Shown: piece by piece, positions 43,487 to 52,300 of the stretch
How positions within the stretch are numbered: position 1 is the first letter of the stretch
Layout of the letters: the number at the start of each line of letters is the position of its first letter
DNA from: SMAG-U1939 sp036376595
Lineage (GTDB): Bacteria > Chloroflexota > Ktedonobacteria > Ktedonobacterales > JADMIN01
NCBI GenBank assembly: GCA_036376595.1
Contig: DASVAA010000111.1
Span: 5,576 to 69,575, forward strand
Reading direction: 5' to 3'
DNA length: 64,000 nucleotides
Translations under genes and position numbers: made by a program
Notes under the pieces: generated by a model
The model's input: only the letters and a program-made list of their open reading frames with translations
Database searches by the model: none
What the model was told of the DNA's origin: nothing

Positions 43487-45217
43487 ATGGCCGGCATCCA
43501 GCAACAGATGGCAGGTGCGAGCGGCGCCGACTCCGCGACGGCGACGGCCTTTCGCGGGCGAACGCTGCGCGACGCCGCCGGGCACCTCACGCCCACCGCG
43601 TGGATCGCGCTTGTCGTCGTCTGCCTGGCGGTCTTTCTCACTGCGCTGGATCAGACCGTCGTCGTGACGGTGCTGACCAACATGATGGCCGACACCAACG
43701 TTCCGATCACCCAGCCCGACCGCGCCGCCTGGATCGTCAGTGGCTATCTGCTGGGCTACGTGATCGCCATGCCGCTGATGGGCCGCGCTGGCGACGTATT
43801 CGGGCGCTTCCGCGTCTTCGCGCTCTGCCTGGGCATCTTCGCTTTAGGCTCAGTGGTCTGCGCCGTCTCGCCACAGCTCGGCGCGCCCATCGCCCCAGAT
43901 TTCACCACGCTTGGCGGCGCGATTCTGACGCCCTTCTACAACGCTGTGCAGGCGCTCGCCGGACCGCTCGCGCACATCGGCATAGACACCACCTCGCCGG
44001 GGCTGGACGTGCTGGTCGCCGCGCGCTTCGTACAGGCAGTCGGCGGTGGCGCGCTGGTGCCGGTGGGGATGGCGGTGGTGGCCGATCTCTTCGGCGCCGG
44101 GCGGCGTGGGCTGGCGCTGGGGATCGTCGGCGCCGTCACCGAAGCCGGCGGCGTGCTCGGCCCGGTCTACGGCGCGGCGATCACACGTGCCTGGGGCTGG
44201 ACCTGGATCTTCTACCTCAACGTGCCGATCTCGCTGGCGCTGCTGGTCGCAGGATTCCTCACGCTGCCGCGCTCGCGCGGCGCCCGCGAGCGCCTCGACG
44301 TGCCCGGTGCGCTGCTCTTCGGCACCTCGATCGCCTGTCTCACCATCGGCCTAGGCCAGCAGAACGGACAGATCGGCACGGCGGGCGCCAATGCCAGCGG
44401 CGCAATCTCGATGAACCCGCGCTTCCTGATCGCCGCGGCGGTGCTCTTCGCGCTCTTCCTGGGCGTCGAGCTGCTGCTGCGCGCGCCGGTGGTGGACCCG
44501 CGGCTCTTCCGCCGCCGCGCGCTCTCGGCGGCCTCGGCGTTGAGCCTGATCACTGGCATCGCGCTGATCGTCGCGCTGGTCGAGATTCCGCTCTACATGG
44601 ACACGCAACTCAACTACGACGCGGTTGGTGCGGGGCTTGCGCTGCTGCGGCTGACGGCGTTCATTCCGGTGGGTGCGATCCTCGGCGGCGCGCTCGCCGC
44701 GCGCTTCGGCTGCCCGCTGCCGGCGGCGCTGGGTGTGGTCTGCACAGCGCTGGGCCTGTGGCTGATGCACCTGTGGCCGGCGAATGTCGGTCAGGGTCAG
44801 ATTACGCTTGCCACGGTGATCTGCGGGCTGGGCTTCGGCCTGGTGATTGCGCCCGTGAGCACCAGCGCGCTCAACGGCAGCCCGCGCTCGCAGGCCGGCG
44901 TCGCCTCATCGGCAATTACGGTGCTACGGATGACCGGCATGACGGTAGGCCTGGCGGGGCTAACGGCCTGGGGCATCACGCGCTTCAACGCGCTCTATAC
45001 GCAGCTCGCCGCACGCTACGGTGCCACCACCGGCGGCACGCTCGCCCTGCACCAGGTGCTGACCGATCTCTTCGCAGCCGCCGCGCTCATCGCGCTGGTC
45101 GGCATCGTGCCCGCCCTGCTGCTCTGGCGCCGCGGCGAGGGGCAGGCCGGCGAGGAAACCGGCGCGGAGACTGCTCCCGCATCGAGCATCGGGCGCTACG
45201 TGGCGCCGCTGGGGTAG
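43487..45217 (+). CDS. MFS transporter, DHA2 (EmrB/QacA) type
   Basis: A 576-residue protein with about 14 helices. Motif C-like region D-Q-T-V-V-V in helix 1, motif A GRAGDVFGRFRVFAL in the first loop, and a long first ectoloop (about residues 125-170) point to the EmrB/QacA drug-export subfamily. ATG 43487 is preceded by AAAGG at 7 bases; the GTG just before it is an alternative. The substrate is not predictable. No regulator of the TetR or MarR type is adjacent. Confidence 0.9.
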   Translation: MAGIQQQMAGASGADSATATAFRGRTLRDAAGHLTPTAWIALVVVCLAVFLTALDQTVVVTVLTNMMADTNVPITQPDRAAWIVSGYLLGYVIAMPLMGRAGDVFGRFRVFALCLGIFALGSVVCAVSPQLGAPIAPDFTTLGGAILTPFYNAVQALAGPLAHIGIDTTSPGLDVLVAARFVQAVGGGALVPVGMAVVADLFGAGRRGLALGIVGAVTEAGGVLGPVYGAAITRAWGWTWIFYLNVPISLALLVAGFLTLPRSRGARERLDVPGALLFGTSIACLTIGLGQQNGQIGTAGANASGAISMNPRFLIAAAVLFALFLGVELLLRAPVVDPRLFRRRALSAASALSLITGIALIVALVEIPLYMDTQLNYDAVGAGLALLRLTAFIPVGAILGGALAARFGCPLPAALGVVCTALGLWLMHLWPANVGQGQITLATVICGLGFGLVIAPVSTSALNGSPRSQAGVASSAITVLRMTGMTVGLAGLTAWGITRFNALYTQLAARYGATTGGTLALHQVLTDLFAAAALIALVGIVPALLLWRRGEGQAGEETGAETAPASSIGRYVAPLG

Positions 45218-45332
45218 TTGCCCATTGGCTGAGCGTGACAGAACTCGTTGAATGTCCAGAAATCTGTCATCCCGGCAGAATGACCGCTGTGGCATGCGTC
45301 AGACAACGCCCGGACACATGGAGACGAGGAAC

Positions 45333-45827
45333 ATGGCAGAAGAGAACTTCACGCTCACGACGTTCTACAGCTCGTGGAAGACGTACCAGGAACACATCAA
45401 AGAGTCGCTGGCGCCGCTGACCGCCGAGCAGCTCGCGCTGCGCGCAGCGCCTGGCCTGCGCTCCGTGGGTGAGAACGCCGCGCACATCATCGGTTGCCGT
45501 GCTGGCTGGTTCACCTACGTCCTAGGTGAGGACGTGGGCGAGGAGGTCAAGGCGACCACGAGCTGGGATGAGTCGGACGCTCCCGCACGCTCGGCCGCCG
45601 ATCTGGTGCGGGGCCTCGACCTGACCTGGCAGATGATGGCCGACCGCATCGCTCGGTGGAGTGACACCGACATGCGACAGACCTTCACCGACGACTGGGA
45701 TGGCGAGCAGGTTCAGTTGTCGCGCGCTTGGATCGTCTGGCACGTGCTCGAACACGACCTGCACCACGGCGGCGAGATCTCGCTCACCCTGGGCATGCAC
45801 GGCATCCCGGCGCAGTTCCCCGGCTGA
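45333..45827 (+). CDS. DinB-family (metal-binding four-helix) protein
   Basis: About 164 residues. The metal-ligand histidines of the DinB/YfiT four-helix bundle are seen in G-E-N-A-A-H-I-I-G (about residue 48) and H-V-L-E-H-D-L-H-H-G (about 137-146). Members are thiol- or metal-dependent transferases and stress proteins; the specific reaction is unknown. ATG 45333 follows GAGGA; in-frame ATGs at 45252 and 45318 would add up to 27 residues. Confidence 0.85.
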   Translation: MAEENFTLTTFYSSWKTYQEHIKESLAPLTAEQLALRAAPGLRSVGENAAHIIGCRAGWFTYVLGEDVGEEVKATTSWDESDAPARSAADLVRGLDLTWQMMADRIARWSDTDMRQTFTDDWDGEQVQLSRAWIVWHVLEHDLHHGGEISLTLGMHGIPAQFPG

Positions 45828-45856
45828 GTGGGTATGGCTGGCTGCTTGTGTGCTCG

Positions 45857-46654
45857 CTATGCCATCCCAAGAAAGTCCACGATTGCCGGCGCGAAAGCGG
45901 GATTGAGGACCGCGCTCATGTGATCGCCCGCGATGACGCGGAGCTGCGCCTGCGGGATGGCGGCCGCCAGCGCCTCTGGCCGCGTGGCGAGGGGATCCGC
46001 ATCGCCCACCAGGACAAGCGTGGGCGCAGTGATCTGATCGAACGGGATGGTGCTGGTGAACGAGGCCTCCGCACAGGCTGCCAGCGCCTCCCGATCGGTC
46101 CCCACACGGTCAGCCAGGGCGCGGAAGCGCATCGCAATCGGATTCTGGATGCTGGCCGCATCGGGCGCTCGGAGCGCGGCGGCGATACTGCCCCGTGCCG
46201 CTGGCGTTGCCTGAGAGGCCACCAAGCCCTGGCGCTCCACGAGGCCGCCGCCGACGCCGCCCACCACCAGCCGGCGCACCCGCGCATCCTGGCTGGCAGT
46301 CAGCAGCGAGACTATCGCGCCCATCGAGTAGCCCGCCAGGTCTATCTGTGGCGCTCTGGTGAGGTCAAAGAGCCGGCGCAGATCGGCCGCCATCTTGTCC
46401 TCACCGTAGAAGCTGGGATCGTGCGGTTTCCCTGAGGCGCCATGTCCGCGCGCGTCCAGGGCCAGCACCCGGCGCCCGGCACGCACCAGCGCCGCGACGA
46501 CCCCCGGCGCGACCCAATTGAGGTTGGCGTCGGCGATAAAGCCGTGATGCAGCACCACGGGAGGCATCCGCGCGGCCGGAGTTGCATCCGCCGCGTCGGT
46601 TCCCCACTCCTGATACATGATCTCGGTGCCGTCAAACGACGAGAAGCGCGGCAT
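45857..46654 (-). CDS. Alpha/beta-fold hydrolase
   Basis: A 265-residue enzyme with the complete triad: Ser in AGYSMGAIVSL, Asp in LVGDADPLATR and His in IAGDHMSAVL. Oxyanion loop VVLHHGFIADANLNW. It resembles small esterases and lactonases. It begins 4 bases after the stop of the membrane protein gene upstream, third in the leftward unit with the PrsW-type protease. Confidence 0.9.
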   Translation of the reverse strand: MPRFSSFDGTEIMYQEWGTDAADATPAARMPPVVLHHGFIADANLNWVAPGVVAALVRAGRRVLALDARGHGASGKPHDPSFYGEDKMAADLRRLFDLTRAPQIDLAGYSMGAIVSLLTASQDARVRRLVVGGVGGGLVERQGLVASQATPAARGSIAAALRAPDAASIQNPIAMRFRALADRVGTDREALAACAEASFTSTIPFDQITAPTLVLVGDADPLATRPEALAAAIPQAQLRVIAGDHMSAVLNPAFAPAIVDFLGMA

Positions 46655-46658
46655 GCGC

Positions 46659-47462
46659 TCAACTCCCCTGGCTGGTCGCGCTGTAAAACGTGACGTGCGT
46701 GTAGACTGCTTCGCCCCGCTGGCCCGGCGATGGCTCGGTCGCTGCCAGCACCAGCTCGGATTCTCCCGCCATGGTCAGGTCCACCGTGCGTGTCTGCTGG
46801 CCGTTGATAAAGAGCACCAGCGCATCCTGGCCGTTATCGGCGCCGGGCTGGTAGACCACTGAAAACGTGTTGGGCGTGTAGCCGTCAGTATGCCACGCGC
46901 TGCTGTATGCCGAGACACAGGTATCATTGCCAAACCGGTCAGTGATGCCGGTACAGATCAGGTACGCGCCAGACTGGTCGAACGCGAGGTACTCGTCGTT
47001 GCTAAACGCCACCACCGGCTCCTGGATGTTCGTCACCGAGGCGTCGGGAGCCAGCGTGGCGCTGAGATAGAAGCCCTGGGTCAGCAGATCGGCGTGTTCG
47101 CTGGGTACGAACCGGCAGCCCTCGCGCGTGCTGCTGTCGACGTCGAGGCCATTCGCGACGAGCGAGCAGCCGGCGTCAGCCGCGCGCCATGCGCTGCTAT
47201 CGTTGGGCACGCCGTCGAAGACCTTGGTCATGCCGGCGGGTATGGCCGAGTGGTTGACCAAGAGCGGTCCTGCGGCGGCAAGCGCAATCGCGGCCACGGT
47301 GAGGACGACCACCATCAGACCGAAGATCAGGCCGAAGCGCCCGGTAAAGAAGCTCTTCGGGCGCTTCGCGAGCGGCTGCCCATCCACCGGAGCTTGAGAT
47401 GGCTGCGGCGCCGGCGCTGGGGCAGCTGGCGCAGCTGGCGTAAAAGGTGACGGTATGTTCAA
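46659..47462 (-). CDS. Single-pass membrane protein with an extracytoplasmic beta-sandwich-like domain
   Basis: About 267 residues. A Pro/Ala-rich cytoplasmic head (1-45) is followed by one hydrophobic helix (about 50-75) and an ectodomain with Y-Q-P-G-A-D-N-G-Q-D-A-L-V-L-F-I-N-G and three to four Cys, reminiscent of LamG/concanavalin-like lectin folds. The most likely start is TTG 47462, which overlaps the PrsW stop in TTGA and has GGAGGG seven bases upstream; no ATG or GTG fits. This implies translational coupling. Family not recognised. Confidence 0.75.
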   Translation of the reverse strand: MNIPSPFTPAAPAAPAPAPQPSQAPVDGQPLAKRPKSFFTGRFGLIFGLMVVVLTVAAIALAAAGPLLVNHSAIPAGMTKVFDGVPNDSSAWRAADAGCSLVANGLDVDSSTREGCRFVPSEHADLLTQGFYLSATLAPDASVTNIQEPVVAFSNDEYLAFDQSGAYLICTGITDRFGNDTCVSAYSSAWHTDGYTPNTFSVVYQPGADNGQDALVLFINGQQTRTVDLTMAGESELVLAATEPSPGQRGEAVYTHVTFYSATSQGS

Positions 47463-49096
47463 CGGGCCAGCCCTCCAATCATCGCTGGCGCGGCGCTGGC
47501 GTCGTAGGGTGCGGGTATCCCGCCAACCGGCAGAGAGTCGCTCATGCGCTTGCGCCAGCCGCGCATCAGCCCCTGCATCACGACGATCAGCACAATGAGG
47601 ATCAGCACGTCGGGCATGAGGAAGAGCAGGTCGAGGTACTGAAGTGGAAGCTGCCCGATGCTGAAGGGCTGTTCGAGCGCCTTCACCACCGGATCGGGCA
47701 GCAGCAAGACCAACACCGTGCTGCCGTTGAAGATCGCGTGTTGCAAGACCGCGTAGACCAGGCAGCCGAAGCCGCGCAGCCACCGCAGGCGCACGCCACG
47801 TCCATTGATGAAGTAGTACCAGCCGAGCGCGACCATGCCGGCTCCCAGGCCGTGCAACAGACCCGCTCCGACGCGCACCAGCGCGACGATGACCCAGTCC
47901 GCCTGGCCGGTACCGATATAGGTAAAGGTAGTCTCGAACATGTCGAAGCCGATGCCGCCCGCTAATCCCACCAAGAAGGCGGCCATCGGGGTGCGCAGCC
48001 GCGGCATGATCACGATCGCCGCCAGCGGCTTGACGCCCTCTTCGATCAGCGGCGCCCCCACCGACAGCTCAAGCAGCAGATGGATTAGCGTAGACGGATC
48101 ACGCGGGTTGATGTTGGTGGTCGAAGAAGGGGAGATGAGGCCGACGACTTGACCGAAGATCACTTCGAGTAGGATTGCCAGCAGCGGCGCGAGCGTGCAG
48201 CCGTAGATCAGCGACATCCAGACGTGGCGTCGGGTCGCGGGGTAGTGCAGCCGCCAGGCCACGAACGCCAGAATCGCCAGCGCGGGCAGAATGCCCGAGA
48301 GTAGGACCTCCGGCAGGCTGGCAAGCGCGGGACCGGGACCGCTGCCTAGGTCGAGGTGCCACTGCAAGATCGCCGCGATCAACACGGCCACCGTTAGCCC
48401 GACGAAGAGCAGCGGATTGGGCAGCGTGAAGCGCGGAGAGGCTTTGCGCAGCAGCCCTCGTATCCCGTAGTAGATCGTGATGCCGCCACCAGCTAGTCCG
48501 GCGATCAGCGGGACCACGACGATGTCGAGCACCGGCAGGCTGTCGAGAGTGCCCCCCACCGCTTCGACCAGCGCCACAAGCGCCACCAGCACGCTGAAGA
48601 GGATGGCGACCACGCCCATGCCGAGCACGAAGCCTGACACCACCTGCGCGTAGTCTTCCGCTCGCGATGGATACAGCTTGCGATAGGCGGCGAAGGATGG
48701 ATACATGAACGGCGAGGGATAGCCGTAGCCGGAATAATGGCCGTAAGCAGGCCAGCCGTAGCCGGAATAGCCCGCGTAATAGGGCGACGGCGCGTAGCCC
48801 GCGGCCGCCACGCTGGCGGCCGCGGGCGCACTATAGCCGGGCGGCTGGATCCCTTGCGCATAGACCGGATAGCCGGGAGGATGTGTCCCGCTGGCAACGG
48901 GCGCGACGGCGGCGGCTGAGGATGCCGGAGAGGGCCGAGGACTGGAGGGCATGGGAGGCACGCTCGCTGCCGTCGGCGACGCGACGCCTGCCGGTCGGCC
49001 GGCACCCGCTGGCGGCAGCGCCACGCCGCAGACCGTGCACACGCTCTGGCCTGCGCCCACCGGGCTGCCACAATGCCCACAGGATCGTGATTCCAC
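47459..49096 (-). CDS. PrsW-family intramembrane metalloprotease with zinc ribbon and Tyr/Gly/Pro-rich linker
   Basis: About 545 residues. A zinc ribbon (C-G-H-C-x9-C-T-V-C-G, first 25 residues) is followed by a Pro/Ala/Ser-rich and then Tyr/Gly/Pro-rich low-complexity stretch (about 30-145), then some 8-10 helices. PrsW catalytic motifs: P-L-I-E-E-G-V-K, F-D-M-F-E-T, LLHGLGAG and L-Q-H-A-I-F-N-G. PrsW proteases cleave anti-sigma factors and related membrane proteins. GTG 49096 with GAGAGGGGGG upstream is preferred to the earlier in-frame ATGs. Two genes follow without a gap. Confidence 0.88.
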   Translation of the reverse strand: MESRSCGHCGSPVGAGQSVCTVCGVALPPAGAGRPAGVASPTAASVPPMPSSPRPSPASSAAAVAPVASGTHPPGYPVYAQGIQPPGYSAPAAASVAAAGYAPSPYYAGYSGYGWPAYGHYSGYGYPSPFMYPSFAAYRKLYPSRAEDYAQVVSGFVLGMGVVAILFSVLVALVALVEAVGGTLDSLPVLDIVVVPLIAGLAGGGITIYYGIRGLLRKASPRFTLPNPLLFVGLTVAVLIAAILQWHLDLGSGPGPALASLPEVLLSGILPALAILAFVAWRLHYPATRRHVWMSLIYGCTLAPLLAILLEVIFGQVVGLISPSSTTNINPRDPSTLIHLLLELSVGAPLIEEGVKPLAAIVIMPRLRTPMAAFLVGLAGGIGFDMFETTFTYIGTGQADWVIVALVRVGAGLLHGLGAGMVALGWYYFINGRGVRLRWLRGFGCLVYAVLQHAIFNGSTVLVLLLPDPVVKALEQPFSIGQLPLQYLDLLFLMPDVLILIVLIVVMQGLMRGWRKRMSDSLPVGGIPAPYDASAAPAMIGGLAR

Positions 49097-49297
49097 CGTC
49101 CCCCCTCTCGATACCCACATCATCGTAAGCCGCGCACCAGTGGCAGTGCGACGGGCCATGTGCGTGCGGTCATGTGCGTGCAGTATAGCAGAAGCCCGGC
49201 CACCTGGCACTATGGATGGGCTTACCGCCTCGCGAGGAGTGTGGTCCGAGTGGCTTCCAGAGGAGATACGCGGCAAAGAGTACCTTGGTTCGAGTCT

Positions 49298-49344
49298 GCC
49301 TCCCCCTCGCCCCGCAGGGAGAGGGGGTCGGGGGGTGAGGACCC
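49298..49344 (-). terminator. G-rich hairpin immediately after dnaE
   Basis: Just beyond the dnaE stop the minus strand reads a run of C-rich then G-rich sequence, with arms CCCCCTC / GAGGGGG around a 12-base loop. Similar CCCCTCTCCC-type elements are common dispersed repeats in large bacterial genomes; here it could serve as the dnaE terminator. Confidence 0.45.
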
Positions 49345-52300
49345 CTAAGCCCGCGCGGACAGCGGCACCGGCTCGACGGTGTTCGGCCCCAATATCTCCT
49401 CCAGGCGCGACATCAGCTCTGGGCAGTACTTGATGCCCTGGCCGCTTGTGGGCTGTGTGAGGCGCGCTTCCCAGCGGCCGTTGCGCACCAGCAGCTCGAA
49501 GCGATCGTCGCCGGGGTAGCGGTTGAGGGCCGTATAGACCTGCTCTAGCCGCGCCAGCTCGATGGAGTCGTTGGCGCCGCGCGAGAGCCGGATGCGCAGC
49601 AGGTAGTCGCGGTGATTCATCTCATCGTCGCTGACCTCGAAGACCTCCACCTCGTCGGCGACAAGCTGGGCTTCGTCGTTGCGGGTCGAGACAGTGCCAG
49701 TGACGAGCACGATCGCGTCTTGCTGCCAGCGGTCGGCGGTGGCGGCGTAGGTCTTGGGGAAGACGACGACCTCGATCGAGCCTTGCATATCTTCGAGCTG
49801 CACGGCGGCCATCGCGTCGCCCTTCTTGGTCATGATGCGCCGCACCTCGGTGATGCGCCCGCCGAGCGTTACCTTCTGCCCCGCCCACTCTTCGTTCAGC
49901 GCCGTCGTGAAGGTCTTCACGCGCTTCTTGAGCACCGCCGCGACGTGGGCCAGCGGATGCGCCGAGAGGTAGAGGTTGAGCAGCTCCTTCTCCCAGGCGA
50001 GGATCTGCTGCCGCGGGTATTCGGCGGCCTCGACTGGCGTAAAGCTCTCCGCAGGCTCGCCGGAAGCGCCACCGAAGAGGCTGTGCTGGCCGATCTCGCG
50101 CATGCGGCGCTGCTGCTGGCCCAGCGCGAGCGCGCGGTCGAGCGAGTGCAGCAGCCGGCTGCGCCAGGCATGCGGCGCGACGCCGTCAGGCCGGCCGAGG
50201 GTATCGCACGCGCCCGCCTTGATCAGGCACTCGACGGCGCCGCGGGTGAGGTTCTTGCTCTCGGTGCGGGCGAAGACATCGGCCAGCGAGGTGAAGGAAC
50301 CGCCGTTGCGCCGCGCCTCCAGCAGCTCTTCGATGGGCCGCGAGCCGACGTTCTTGATTGCCAGCAGGCCGAAGCGCACGGCCCAGGCGTCCTCGGAGGC
50401 AGAGGGATTCACCACAGAGGAAACGGAGGGAACGGAGGAAGAGAAGGAGGGGGCAGATGAATTCAAGCGCTCTACGGTGAAGCCGATGTCGCTGGCGTTG
50501 ACGTCGGGCGGCAGCACCTCGACACCCATGCGGCGGCACTCCTCGACCGCCGCGACCACCTTCTTGGCGTCGCCGGCCTCGGTGGTGAGCGTCGCCGCCA
50601 TGAACTCGGCGGTGTAGTTGGCCTTGAGGTACGCGGTCTGGTACGCCACCCAGGCGTAGGCGCAGGCGTGGCTGTTGTGCGAGACGATGCGGTTGGCGAT
50701 GTAGTTGAGCGGGCCATCCGGCGCCATCTCAACGTCGTAGGTCATCGCGGCGCCGCACGGCGTGATGGAGACGATCGGATCGCCGTTGGTGGCGTGCGCC
50801 ACGCCGAGATGGCGCAGCACAACAGGCTTGAAGTCTTCGGGCGTGACGACCACGTAGGGCAGGTCACCATACTTCGCGGCAAAGTAGGCGGCATCGCGGT
50901 CCATGCCGTCCATTTCCCAGTAGATGCCGTTGAAGTAGAAGTCGCAGATACGCCCGTTGGCGAGCACTTTGTGCATCTCGAACGCGATGCCCTGCTCGAT
51001 CAGCCACTCGCACATGTCGCGCTCCGGCTGGCTCGCGCACCACATGCCATTCGAGGCGATCGAGCAGCGGCCGTAGCCCGGCCTGGTGTCGTAGCAGGCA
51101 CGCGTGTTGGCGAGGGACTTGGCGATGAGGCTGGCTTTCCACTCCGGATCATTGGCGTAGAGCCACTTGACCCGCTCTTGAGCCGCCGCGAACCCCTTGC
51201 GCGCGAGATCTGGATACATCTCGTGCATCCGCCGCATGTGCTGGCGCAAATCTTCGGGATCGCGCGCTGCCTGATAGGCTTTCACGCGCGCACTCACACG
51301 TGCCCGGTGCTCCGCGCTGCGGTTGAGTCGCGAGATCATGGCACGCCGAGCCACACGCTGCCGCTCGTTGACACGCCGCGGAGCCACGATCAGCTCCGTG
51401 CCCACGGCCATCTCGCGCGCCTCACGGTAGCCCTCGGTCGTCAGCAGGCGGTGCTCCGGTGTGACATTGATCGTCTTGCCGGAGGCGGTGCGGATGTGGA
51501 GCAGCGCCTTGCGGCCGGTGCGGACGATGCGCGCGACCTTGTGCGGGCGAATCTGCCCGTCGGGCCACATCGCCATGATCTCCGTCGGCGGGTTCTTGTA
51601 GGCGGCGGAGAGGGTCGTGCGGCGGCCGTCGGGAAGCTGAATCTCCGTCGAGCCATGGGCGCACTTGTTGAAGCCGTAGCCGGCGAACGGCTCGATGAAA
51701 GTGTAGATCTCCTCAGCCACCTGCTGGCTGATGCCATTCTTGACGCAGCCCTTGACGAACTTGTCACGGTAGCTTGCCATCTCAGAGGCGAGCTTCTTCG
51801 ACATCGCCTTGCGGAACTTGTCTACCTCACCCCAAGTGAAGCCCGCGAGTTGAATGGCAACCAGCAGCACCTGGTCCTGGTACACGATCACGCCGTACGA
51901 CTCGCGCAGGATCGGCTCGAGGCTGGGGTGCAGGTAGCGGATCTCGCCGCCGCTGTTCTTGGCCTTGACGAACTGCGGAATCGAATCCATCGGGCCAGGC
52001 CGATAAAGGGCGACCATCGCCATCACGTCCTCGATGCAGGTCGGCTTCAACTCGCGGATGTAGGTGCGCATGGCGCTCGATTCGAGCTGGAAGACGCCCG
52101 TAGTCTCGCCCTCGCCCAGCAGCGCGTAGGTCTTGGCGTCGTCGGTCGGCAGGCGGTCGAGGTCGAGGTCTACACCGCGCGTCTCCTGGAGGAAGCGCTT
52201 GCAGTTCATCAGGATCGTGAGGTTCGAGAGGCCCAGGAAATCGAACTTGATCAGACCCAGGTCCTCGATGTGCATCTGCTCGTATTGCGAGACCAGCCAA

